Notes: generated by a model not told the origin, from the sequence alone. A stretch of DNA of 18,025 nt from WRKB01 sp031551145 (GCA_031551145.1 JAVBNZ010000049.1:1-18025), one strand, 5' to 3'. Shown: positions 7,983 through 15,000, numbered from the stretch's first letter. Numbers and translations are program-made.

Positions 7983-9188
7983 TTATTTCCCTTGTTCCGC
8001 CTTGCCGGCGGACGCGCCGCCCGGGGCCGGAGCAGCGGATGCGGCGGGCGCGGAAGCGGGAGCCGCCGCGTTGCCGTTTTCCGGGCGCACAAGCTGGCCG
8101 GGCCGGGATTTGATAATGCCTTCAAGCACGATGCGCTCGCCGGCGGCCAGGCCCTGTTCCACAAGAAAATCCTTGCCGATGGTGTCGGCAAGCCGCACGG
8201 GCCGGGGTTCGATCCTGTTCTCCTTGTTCACCACCATGACCAAGTCCCCTTTCTGGGTCTGGAGCACGGCTTTCTGCGGAATGAGGATCGCGTTCTGAAG
8301 CGTCGCGCCCTCTATGAACACCCGCGCGAACTGGCCGGGCAGCACCTTGCCTTCGGGGTTGGGAAATTCGGCCCGCATCTTGATGGCGCCGGTGGCCGGA
8401 TCCACCTGCTTGTCCACAAAAGTCACCAGACCTTCGCGTTCGTACATAAGGCCGTTCAGCAACCGTATCTGCGCCTTGAAGCCTTCTTTGGGCATGGTCA
8501 GCCGGCCTTCGCCCTCCAGTTGCTTCAGGCGCATCATGTACGCGCCGGGCGCGTAAAAATTCACGTAAATGGGATCGATCTGGTTGACGGAAGTGAGCAC
8601 CTGCCCGTTCACCACGTAGTTGCCGGCGGTGTAGGCTTCCTTGCTCGCCATGCCCGTGACCGGGGAAACGACCGAACAGTAGTTGAGATTAATCTGCGCG
8701 GCCTGCAGGGCCGCCTTGGCGGCCACCACGTTGGCCTGGGCGGCGTTGTAGTCGGAAAGGGCGTTGTCGCGGTCTTTCTGGCTGACGGCGTTTTTGGCGT
8801 ACAGCGGCCGGATGCGCTCCCATTCGCGGGTTGCGCGGTCAAGCTGGGCCTCGGCCTGGGCAAGCGAGCCGCGCGCGTTGTCCACAGCGGCTTTATAGGT
8901 ATCGGGCTCAAGCTGAAACAGCAGTTCCCCGGCTTTGACAAAGCCGCCCTCTTCGTACACGCGCTTCTGGATGACGCCCTGCACGCGGGCCACAACCTGG
9001 GCCTCGCGCGAGCCCTGCGTCTGCCCCTGGTACTGACCGGGATAGGGCGCGTTTTCGGTTTTTATTTCCAATACTTTGACCACGGGCGGCGGGGGGCCCG
9101 GAGGGGTTTTCGAGCTGTCGGAACAGGCCGCGAGCTGGGCAAAAGCAAAACACACGGCAACAGCGAGAAACGGACGGGAAATGTTCAT
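7983..9188 (-). CDS. Periplasmic adaptor lipoprotein of RND pump (AcrA/HlyD family)
   Basis: Membrane fusion protein that bridges the RND pump and outer-membrane channel, 401 residues. The signal peptide ends in the lipobox LAAC, with C22 as the likely lipidated residue. Next come a Pro-rich linker, the first lipoyl half (GVIQKRVYEEGGFVKAGELLFQLEP), an alpha-helical hairpin rich in Ala/Gln (about residues 90-160), the second lipoyl half (SPVTGMASKEAYTAGNYV) and beta-barrel segments. The C terminus is an Ala/Pro-rich tail. ATG at 9188 is chosen because it starts the signal peptide and has GGAGA 6 bases before it. An in-frame ATG 31 codons upstream lacks such support. It is the first gene of the operon and no regulator gene lies beside it. 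Confidence 0.94.
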   Translation of the reverse strand: MNISRPFLAVAVCFAFAQLAACSDSSKTPPGPPPPVVKVLEIKTENAPYPGQYQGQTQGSREAQVVARVQGVIQKRVYEEGGFVKAGELLFQLEPDTYKAAVDNARGSLAQAEAQLDRATREWERIRPLYAKNAVSQKDRDNALSDYNAAQANVVAAKAALQAAQINLNYCSVVSPVTGMASKEAYTAGNYVVNGQVLTSVNQIDPIYVNFYAPGAYMMRLKQLEGEGRLTMPKEGFKAQIRLLNGLMYEREGLVTFVDKQVDPATGAIKMRAEFPNPEGKVLPGQFARVFIEGATLQNAILIPQKAVLQTQKGDLVMVVNKENRIEPRPVRLADTIGKDFLVEQGLAAGERIVLEGIIKSRPGQLVRPENGNAAAPASAPAASAAPAPGGASAGKAEQGK

Positions 9189-9251
9189 GCATGGTCTCCG
9201 CAAACGGGCGGAGCGGCGGGGGCCGCCCGGATAGTCAACTGCCTGAAGTAT

Positions 9252-9276
9252 GTGCCGAAATGTATTTTTCGGGCAC
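9252..9276. promoter_or_regulatory. Inverted repeat upstream of efflux operon (possible operator or leader hairpin)
   Basis: GTGCCGAAA (9252-9260) is the complement of TTTCGGGCAC (9267-9276) apart from one bulged G, with a 6-base spacer. It lies 64 bases upstream of the adaptor start, in the only spacer able to hold the operon promoter. An operator for an unlinked repressor or an mRNA hairpin are both possible. I could not assign a convincing -35/-10 pair here. Confidence 0.35.
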
Positions 9277-9302
9277 GGCAAAATAGTATTCTGCTATAGC
9301 CC

Positions 9303-9362
9303 AAAAAAAAGGGGCCGGCAAGCAGGTGAAAGCGCAAGGCTTTCCCCTGCTTGCCGGCCCTT
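9303..9362 (-). terminator. Intrinsic terminator of the Pro/Cys-rich lipoprotein gene
   Basis: Bases 9312-9326 pair with 9346-9360 (15 bp, GGGCCGGCAAGCAGG and its complement). After one mismatch the stem continues with GAAAGC/GCTTTC around a GCAAG loop. On the minus strand it is followed by eight T (A tract 9303-9310). It lies 17 bases past the stop of the minus-strand lipoprotein gene and insulates the efflux operon from it. Confidence 0.93.
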
Positions 9363-9378
9363 GAAGATTTTTGCCGTC

Positions 9379-9942
9379 TCACACGCCGGGCAGGGCCGCC
9401 GGCGCCGGCGTTGCCGGCGGCATGGCGGGCAACGGCGCACTCGGCGGCGCAAGCGGCGGAAAGCTCCCGGAAAACGCGGACGGCGTCGGGGGCGGAGCCG
9501 CCTGCGGAGGCACGGCGGGGGACAGAGCCGGGCTTTGCGGTGCGGGGGTAGGCGCGACGCGGCCCGCGCCGGAATTCGGCACCGCCGGCTTCGCGGCGTC
9601 TGCCGGCGGACAGGGCGGACACGCGGGGCAGGGCGGGCAATCCGGGCTGCGAACCGGCTGCACGGGAGCCTTGGGCTTGGCGGCGCGTTTGATCACGCGT
9701 TTTTTCACCGGCTGCACGGGCTCGCCCTGCGCCAGGGCGGGATCGCGCACCGTGCCGTAGCCGGTGTAGAGCTGACGGGGGCGATCCACGGCCGTCCAGG
9801 CCCAGCGGGCTCCGCCGTCCTTATACCAAATTTCCTCGCTGCTTGTTTCGGAAAGGGCCACGGGATCCGTGGGCTTTTGCCGGGCGCAGCCCGCAAGGCA
9901 GAGCGCAAACAGCAGCAACATCAGGATATGGGAACGCGGCAT
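9379..9942 (-). CDS. Pro/Ala-rich lipoprotein with C-x2-C-x2-C-x2-C motif, function unknown
   Basis: No known family recognised; 187 residues. The N terminus MPRSHILMLLLFALCLAGC is a clear lipoprotein signal with C19 as the lipidated residue, so the protein is probably anchored in a membrane facing the periplasm. Residues 20-70 are the most ordinary part, rich in Trp and Tyr (IWYKDGGARWAWTAVDRPRQLYTGYGT). A basic Lys/Arg stretch follows (80-91). Next is DCPPCPACPPCPP with C102, C105, C108 and C111 in even C-x2-C spacing, then about 75 residues almost wholly of Pro, Ala and Ser, probably disordered. The start is fixed by AAGGAGA 7 bases before ATG. It is a single gene with its own terminator. 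The Cys block could bind a metal or crosslink; this is inference. Annotated relatives, if any, will probably be low-complexity matches. Confidence 0.82.
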   Translation of the reverse strand: MPRSHILMLLLFALCLAGCARQKPTDPVALSETSSEEIWYKDGGARWAWTAVDRPRQLYTGYGTVRDPALAQGEPVQPVKKRVIKRAAKPKAPVQPVRSPDCPPCPACPPCPPADAAKPAVPNSGAGRVAPTPAPQSPALSPAVPPQAAPPPTPSAFSGSFPPLAPPSAPLPAMPPATPAPAALPGV

Positions 9943-10022
9943 GGCGTATCTCCTTCAAGAAGAGGCTTCTTCTCGGGAGATATATCGGATTTTTGCGGAA
10001 AATGTTTAGAGAGATATTTCCC

Positions 10023-10047
10023 GCCATTCCCGCGAAAACGAGAATCC
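10023..10047. repeat. Possible degenerate extragenic palindromic element
   Basis: GCCATTCCCGCGAAAACGAG continuing to AATCC resembles, from memory, the common short intergenic element CATTCCCGCGAAAGCGGGAA found in many proteobacteria. One arm here has decayed (ATTCCCG against CGAGAAT). Only one copy is in the window, so the family cannot be confirmed. Confidence 0.3.
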
Positions 10048-10124
10048 GGGGTTTCATTTCGTCATCGGCCCGCATGCGTGCCCTGCGGGGCCGCCCGCAC
10101 TGCATGTGAAAGTTTTTTGCGCGC

Positions 10125-10164
10125 AAAACGGGAGAGAAAGGGACACAACGTCTCTTCTCTCCCG
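10125..10164 (-). terminator. Probable terminator of the YbjQ-like gene
   Basis: Bases 10129-10138 (CGGGAGAGAA) pair with 10155-10164. After one bulged A the stem continues for 5 pairs around an ACAAC loop. On the minus strand the stem is followed by TTTT (10125-10128) and then by a GCGCGC palindrome. The T tract is short, so strength is uncertain. It lies about 40 bases past the stop of the minus-strand gene. Confidence 0.6.
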
Positions 10165-10204
10165 CTCAACAATCCGCGGGTGCGAACGGTTCACCGCAGG
10201 CGCA

Positions 10205-10573
10205 TCAGTTCATCGCCAGCGGGAATGCCGCCTTCTCGCCGGCCTCGTACGCGAACATGACGGCCGTGCCGTAGCAGGAAAAATATTTGCTGCCGTCGGG
10301 ATGAAAAGCCACGTTTTCGCTGTAGCCCACGATGGCCTGAGCGCCCTTTTTCATGGCCCTGGCCGCCATGCCGAAAAAGGCCTCTTCCGAGTCAAAGCCC
10401 CGGCAACAGACCAGACCGAGCACTTTGGCGATACTGCGCCCTTCAACCATTTCCGTGGTCACAACGGGGAAACGACCGGCCAAAAACAGTTCCTTCACCT
10501 TGTCATTATTTTCAGTGGGCGCGGCCTGCGGTTTTTTGGCCTTTTTGTCACCGCCGCTGAGCAGAAAGAGCAT
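10205..10573 (-). CDS. Short YbjQ-like (UPF0145) protein
   Basis: A 122-residue protein that resembles the YbjQ/UPF0145 family, described as putative heavy-metal-binding, though I know of no firm biochemical role. After a Lys-rich N terminus (MLFLLSGGDKKAKKPQ) the pattern PVVTTEMVEGRSIAKVLGLVCC matches the family start (TTT-x-x-IEGR-x-I-x-x-YLGIV). ARAMKKGAQAIVGYSENVAF matches the A-x-x-x-GA-x-AIVG helix and strand, and YFSCYGTAVMF matches the last strand (GTAV). The middle of the domain is shorter than usual. The start at 10573 is chosen for AAGGAGG, 6 bases upstream; the open frame extends further up without support. No signal peptide is clear. It is a single gene, in tandem with but separate from the lipoprotein gene. 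The assignment rests on pattern memory only. Confidence 0.65.
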   Translation of the reverse strand: MLFLLSGGDKKAKKPQAAPTENNDKVKELFLAGRFPVVTTEMVEGRSIAKVLGLVCCRGFDSEEAFFGMAARAMKKGAQAIVGYSENVAFHPDGSKYFSCYGTAVMFAYEAGEKAAFPLAMN

Positions 10574-10676
10574 ATGCGACCTCCTTGGGATGCCCTGCGG
10601 AAAGCCGTTGCGACTTCCGCCATGATGTTTGCCGAAAGGGATGCAAAATATCTGCCGGCGCTTGGCGGCCGTAAAA

Positions 10677-10721
10677 AAAACGCCGACTTCCTGTTGCGGC
10701 GGGCGGCGGGCGTCAAAAATT
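10677..10721. repeat. Short dispersed repeat, copy A
   Basis: It matches copy B (11726-11764) along its whole length: AAAACGCC, then a near-identical centre, then GGGCGTCAAAAATT. Copy A carries 7 extra bases (GGGCGGC, a local duplication) in the right half. CGCCG (10681-10685) and CGGCG (10697-10701) can pair, and on the minus strand this stem runs straight into eight T (A tract 10673-10680), so copy A can also act as a minus-strand terminator. Copies A and B flank the exported-protein gene. Confidence 0.65.
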
Positions 10722-10790
10722 ACCCGGAAGGGCAGACGGCGTCGAAAAAACTTTGTCAACACCCTTATATGTGCGCTGTACCGCAAGCTC

Positions 10791-10819
10791 TGGCTTTTTT
10801 TCTGTAACTATGCTAGAAT
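10791..10819 (+). promoter_or_regulatory. Candidate promoter for the exported-protein gene
   Basis: TGCTAGAAT (10811-10819) is an extended -10 (TGn followed by TAGAAT, five of six consensus bases). The -35 at 10791-10796 (TGGCTT) is poor at 17-base spacing. Transcription would start near 10826, giving a leader of about 140 bases that contains the 10851-10897 hairpin. Confidence 0.4.
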
Positions 10820-10850
10820 TTTTCATGAAAAAGGTCGTTGCGCCGCTCAA

Positions 10851-10897
10851 CTGTTCCCGCGCGGCGATAAACGCCGCCGGCCGCCGCGCGGGAACAG
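10851..10897. repeat. 16-bp perfect GC-rich inverted repeat in leader
   Basis: CTGTTCCCGCGCGGCG (10851-10866) is the exact complement of 10882-10897, with a 15-base loop. The inner bases GCGGCG (10861-10866) can instead pair with CGCCGC at 10872-10877, so two exclusive folds are possible. No T tract follows on either strand, so it does not look like an intrinsic terminator. Confidence 0.75.
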
Positions 10898-10964
10898 GCG
10901 GAACTTCCTTCCGCCGACCACGCTGAAGCGGGCATTTCAACGTTCATCCGTTCCGGGAATCCGT

Positions 10965-11711
10965 ATGGCGATCGTTTCGCGTACGCCTTTGGGCCGGCTT
11001 GGCGCCGTTGCCGCACCCGCGCTTGCATGCGCCCTCGCGTGCCTGCTCTGTCTGCACGCGCCGGCGTGCGCGGCATCGGCCGTTCCCGCGGGCGGCGCGC
11101 CGCAGAATAGGCAAAAACCGACGCATTCCGTCGCGCAAAAAAGCCCTGTCGCCAAAATTCCGGCCAAAGCGCCGGAAAAAATCGTTAAAAGAAAAAAACC
11201 GCTTGTATTGAAAAAAGCCGGTGCGGGCTGGGAATTCAGACGGCAGACTCCGCGCCCGCCGGCCGAGGGCTGGAAGGAATCCCTCAATGCCACCCTGCGC
11301 AAAACCACCTTCGCTCCCGACGCCCCGGCCGGACGTTTTCTGAAACGCAGCGGCACGGCGATCAAGGAAGCGCCCTCTCACACCGAGGAATTGGATGCCC
11401 TGCTGCCGAAGCAGGAATCCAAAAAACTCATGATCGGCAACAGGCCCATTTCCACCGATTTCGGTTCCGAAAAATCCGACTACACTCCTCAGGATACGCG
11501 GCTGAACAAGGCGGCCTCCATGGCGCCCGCAGCGCCCGAGCAAAAAAAGGCCGGCGCATATGCGGATTTTCATCCCACAGAGGATGTCGATCTGAAAATC
11601 GGGCCGGAATACCACATAGGCTCCAATGCTCTGCAGGCCGATCAAATCGGCAAAAACAAGGAAGTGCCGGGTTCTGTCGGCATGGGCATGAAGTTCAAAA
11701 TGGACTTTTAG
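10965..11711 (+). CDS. Exported protein of unknown function
   Basis: I do not recognise this 248-residue protein. The N terminus has R6 and R11, a hydrophobic core from about residue 12 to 35, and Sec cleavage motifs ACA/ASA, so cleavage after A36 or A39 is expected. The core is rich in Cys (C22, C26, C29, C35) but no proper lipobox is formed. The mature part starts with a very basic, Lys/Pro-rich stretch (AQKSPVAKIPAKAPEKIVKRKKPL), continues polar, and ends with DLKIGPEYHIG and SVGMGMKFKMDF. These alternate polar and nonpolar residues and stop at a terminal Phe, as outer-membrane barrel proteins do. ATG at 10965 is chosen because it begins the signal peptide; the ribosome site (GGGA, 10955-10958) is weak. 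The open frame reaches back to 10629 but that part is Arg-rich and not protein-like. Copies of one short repeat flank the gene. Confidence 0.7.
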   Translation: MAIVSRTPLGRLGAVAAPALACALACLLCLHAPACAASAVPAGGAPQNRQKPTHSVAQKSPVAKIPAKAPEKIVKRKKPLVLKKAGAGWEFRRQTPRPPAEGWKESLNATLRKTTFAPDAPAGRFLKRSGTAIKEAPSHTEELDALLPKQESKKLMIGNRPISTDFGSEKSDYTPQDTRLNKAASMAPAAPEQKKAGAYADFHPTEDVDLKIGPEYHIGSNALQADQIGKNKEVPGSVGMGMKFKMDF

Positions 11712-11725
11712 AACGAGTTCGCTTG

Positions 11726-11764
11726 AAAACGCCCGGCTTCCCGTTGCGGCGGGCGTCAAAAATT
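11726..11764. repeat. Short dispersed repeat, copy B
   Basis: Second copy of the element at 10677-10721, lying 14 bases after the stop of the exported-protein gene. It can fold as ACGCCCG (11729-11735) with CGGGCGT, with an inner CCG/CGG pairing. It is followed on the plus strand by CAAAAATT rather than by T, so it is not a standard terminator for that gene. Confidence 0.65.
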
Positions 11765-11937
11765 GTCATGTCCCTGTGGGCGGACGAAAAAAATTGCAGC
11801 TTTCGCTGATTTTTTTTCAGAAAAATACTGTGATATCATAGTGGGATTCGGCACGACTCCAAAATTGACTGTTCAAACAACCAATTTACCGCTGGTGTTA
11901 TTCACGCCCTCATGCTATATGTCCGACAAATTTTCGG

Positions 11938-11977
11938 CGCGTTTTCTCCAGGCGGAGAAAACGCGGGGTGTTTTTTT
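11938..11977 (+). terminator. Terminator-like hairpin upstream of por
   Basis: CGCGTTTTCTCC (11938-11949) pairs perfectly with 11954-11965 around an AGGC loop. The stem is followed by GGGTG and then seven T (11971-11977). The 5-base gap before the T tract is longer than usual. It could end the upstream transcript or, if por is transcribed from a promoter further up, act as a leader attenuator. Confidence 0.7.
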
Positions 11978-12006
11978 GATGTCGAGCTTTCACCGAGCCA
12001 TACAAT
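11976..12006 (+). promoter_or_regulatory. Candidate promoter of por
   Basis: TTGATG (11976-11981) and TACAAT (12001-12006) match the -35 and -10 boxes at four and five of six bases, but the spacer is 19 bases, slightly long. Transcription would start near 12013, giving a leader of about 50 bases with AAGGAG at 12051-12056. Confidence 0.45.
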
Positions 12007-12063
12007 AAGAATATCCGCATATTGCAACCCACAGCGACCGCAACGCGGCCAAGGAGCAGGAAG

Positions 12064-15000
12064 ATGGCGAACAAAATGAAAACAATGGACGGCAACACAG
12101 CCACAACCCACATCGCGTACGCTTTGAGCGACGTGGCGGCGATTTTTCCCATCACACCTTCCTCGGTCATGGGGGAGCTTGCCGACGACTGGGCGGCCGA
12201 AGGACGCAAAAATCTTATGGGCCAGACCGTGGCCGTCCACGAAATGCAGTCCGAAGCCGGCGCGGCCGGCGCTGTGCACGGGTCGCTGGCGGGCGGGGCG
12301 TTGACCTCGACCTTCACGGCCTCCCAGGGTCTTTTGCTGATGATCCCCAACATGTACAAAATCGCGGGCGAGCTTTTGCCGGGCGTGTTCCACGTTTCCG
12401 CCCGCGCCCTGGCCGCGCACGCCCTGTCCATTTTCGGCGATCAGGCCGACGTCATGGCCTGCCGCCAGACCGGCTTCGCCTTCCTCGCCTCGGCCTCCGT
12501 TCAGGAATGCATGGACCTGGCCCTGGTTTCACACCTCTCGGCCATAGAAGCTTCCCTGCCCTTCTGCCACTTCTTTGACGGTTTCCGCACCTCGCACGAA
12601 GTGCAGAAAATCGAAATCATCGACTACGAAGAAATCCGCAAGGTGGTGAACTGGGAAAAGGTGGAGGAATTCCGCTCCGGCGCGATGAATCCCGAACATC
12701 CCCACGTGCGCGGCACCGCCCAGAACCCGGACATTTATTTCCAGAACCGCGAAGCCGCCAACCCCTACTACGAAGCCCTGCCCGGCATCGTGATCGACAA
12801 CATGAAGCGGGTGGGCAAGCTGACCGGCCGCCACTACAAGCCCTTTGACTACGTGGGCCATCCCGAGGCCGATCACGTGATCATCGCCATGGGCTCGGCC
12901 TGCGAAGTGATCGAGGAGGCTCTGGACTACCTGTGCGCCCAGGGCCGCCGCGTGGGCCTGGTGAAAGTGCGCCTGTACCGTCCCTTCTGCACCGAATTCC
13001 TCATGCAGGCCCTGCCGGCCACCACAAGCTGCATCACCGTGCTCGACCGCACCAAGGAGCCCGGCGCGCTCGGCGAGCCCCTGTATACCGACGTATGCAC
13101 CGCCTTTATGGAAACCGGCGAAATGCCCACCATCGTGGGCGGCCGCTACGGCCTGGGCTCCAAGGACTTCACCCCGGCCATGGCCATCGCCGTGTTTGAC
13201 AACATGCGCTCCGTGAAGCCCAAAAACCACTTCACCGTGGGCATTGAGGACGACGTTACCTACACCTCGCTTGAAACCGGCCCCGAAGTGGACACCGTGC
13301 CCGAAGGCACCGTGCAGTGTAAGTTCTTCGGCCTCGGCGCGGACGGCACCGTGGGCGCGAACAAGCAGGCCATCAAGATCATCGGCGACAACACCGATCT
13401 CTACGCCCAGGCCTATTTCGCCTACGACTCCAAAAAGTCCGGCGGTTTTACGGTTTCTCATCTGCGCTTCGGCAAAAGGCCCATCAAGTCGAGCTACCTG
13501 GTGAAACAGGCCGACTACATCGCCTGCCACAAGGCCGCCTACGTCAACCAGTACGACATCCTGGAAGGCATCAAGGACGGCGGCGTGTTCGTGCTCAACT
13601 CGCACTGGTCGGTCAAGGACATGGAAAAGGAACTGCCCGCCGCCATGCGCCGCGCGATCGCCCGCAAGAAGCTGAAGTTCTACAACGTCAACGCGGTGAA
13701 GCTGGCCGAGGAAGTGGGTTTGGAAGGCCGCATCAACATGATCATGCAGACCGCCTTCTTCAAGCTCGCCAAGGTCATTCCCTTCGAACAGGCCGTGACC
13801 CTGCTGAAGGACAGCATCAAGAAAACCTACGGCTCCAAGGGCGAAAAGATCGTCGACATGAACATCGCGGCCGTGGACAAGTCCCTCGACTCCCTGGTGG
13901 AAGTCAAGTACCCGGCCGCCTGGGCCAACGCGGCCGAAGCCGTGCCGGTTCTCCACGACGAACCCGAATACATCACCAACGTGGTCAAGCCCATTCTGGC
14001 CCAGCAGGGCGACAAGCTGCCCGTCTCGGCCATGGATCCGGCCGGCCTCATGCCGCTGGGCACCGCGGCCTTTGAAAAGCGCGGCGTGGCCATCAACGCC
14101 CCGGAATGGATACCCGACAACTGCATCCAGTGCTGCCAGTGCTCCTTTGTCTGCCCGCACGCGGCCATACGCCCCTATCTTGCCACGGATGACGAACTCA
14201 AGGGCGCGCCCAAGACCTTTGTGACCAAGGACGCCATCGGCAAGGAGTTCAAGGGCCACAAGTTCCGCATCCAGCTCTATCCGCTGGACTGCCAGGGCTG
14301 CGGCTCCTGCGCGGACGTCTGCCCGGCCAAGACCAAGGCCCTGGTTATGAAGCCGCTGGAAAGCCTGGCCGAAAAGGAAAACGCCAATCTGGAATTCGCG
14401 CAGGAACACATCTCCCTCAAGGAAGAACTGGCCGAGCGCACCTCGGTCAAGGGTTCCCAGATGTGGCAGCCTCTGCACGAGTTTTCCGGCGCCTGCGGCG
14501 GCTGCGGCGAAACGCCCTATGTCAAGGTGCTCACCCAGTTGTTCGGCGAGCGCATGATCATCGCCAACGCCACGGGCTGCTCCTCGATCTGGGGCGCTTC
14601 CTCCCCCACCACGCCGTACACCGTCAACAAGGACGGCTGCGGCCCGGCCTGGGGCAACTCCCTGTTTGAAGACGCGGCGGAATTCGGCTTCGGCATCGCC
14701 TCGGCCTATCGTCAGCGCCGCGCCTATCTGACGCGGATCGCCGGCGAACTGGCCGCGGAAAAGCACACCCCCGCACAGTTGAAAAAAGCCCTCAACGCCT
14801 GGATCGAGGGCAAGGAAGACCCCGACGCCTCCAAGAAGGCCGGTGAGGAGCTGTTGGCCGCCCTGTCGAGCGCGGGCTGCGACTGCGGCTGCGGCTGCGC
14901 CTCCAAAGCCGAGGAAATCTGGAACATGGCCGACCTCTTCACCAAGAAGAGCGTCTGGGTCTTCGGCGGCGACGGCTGGGCCTACGACATCGGCTACGGC

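Larger units (their letters stand above)
9943..10204. other. Spacer between the two minus-strand genes
   Basis: No gene seen in these 262 bases. From left to right it holds the lipoprotein ribosome site and a small hairpin AAGAAG-agg-CTTCTT (9957-9971), an AT-rich segment with a weak TATATC -10 candidate on the minus strand, a degenerate repeat-like element at 10023-10047, a TTTTGCGCGCAAAA palindrome (10115-10128) and a terminator-like hairpin (10129-10164). Confidence 0.5.
10574..10964. other. 391-bp structured spacer between divergent genes
   Basis: No gene is supported here, although a reading frame continuing the downstream exported protein is open through most of it. The part near 10580 carries the ribosome site of the minus-strand gene. 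It then holds repeat copy A with a minus-strand terminator-like end (10673-10721), an extended -10 promoter candidate on the plus strand (10811-10819), a 33-codon small frame (10825-10926) and a 16-bp GC-rich hairpin (10851-10897). Confidence 0.5.
11712..12063. other. 352-bp spacer upstream of por
   Basis: No supported gene. It holds repeat copy B (11726-11764), an AT-rich tract, a near-palindrome CTGTGATATCATAG (11828-11841), a weak extended -10 (TGCTATATG, 11913-11921), a strong hairpin with T tract (11938-11977), a promoter candidate (11976-12006) and the por ribosome site. A frame of 81 codons (11763-12008) is open but has no ribosome site and crosses the hairpin, so I do not call it. Confidence 0.5.

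Noticed and set aside
6166..8298. Plus-strand 710-codon frame opposite the RND pump and adaptor
   Set aside because: Shadow of two well-supported minus-strand genes; composition is dominated by His, Asp and Gly, with no family pattern.
9592..9642. Ferredoxin-type iron-sulfur motif in the lipoprotein
   Set aside because: Spacing is C-x2-C-x2-C-x2-C rather than C-x2-C-x2-C-x3-C, the spacers are mostly Pro, and the protein is exported; kept only as a possible metal site.
10791..10819. Sigma-54 promoter suggested by TGGC and TGC
   Set aside because: The GG and GC pairs are 20 bases apart instead of about 10.
10629..10964. N-terminal extension of the exported protein to an upstream ATG
   Set aside because: The extra 112 residues are Arg-rich and irregular, cross repeat A and the promoter candidate, and would bury the signal peptide.
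11865..11876. FNR/HcpR-like site TTGA-N4-TCAA before por
   Set aside because: Half-site spacing is two bases shorter than in FNR-type sites and the flanking bases do not match.
11763..12008. Small plus-strand frame of 81 codons upstream of por
   Set aside because: No ribosome site, no recognisable domain, and it crosses a perfect hairpin with T tract that is better explained as a terminator.
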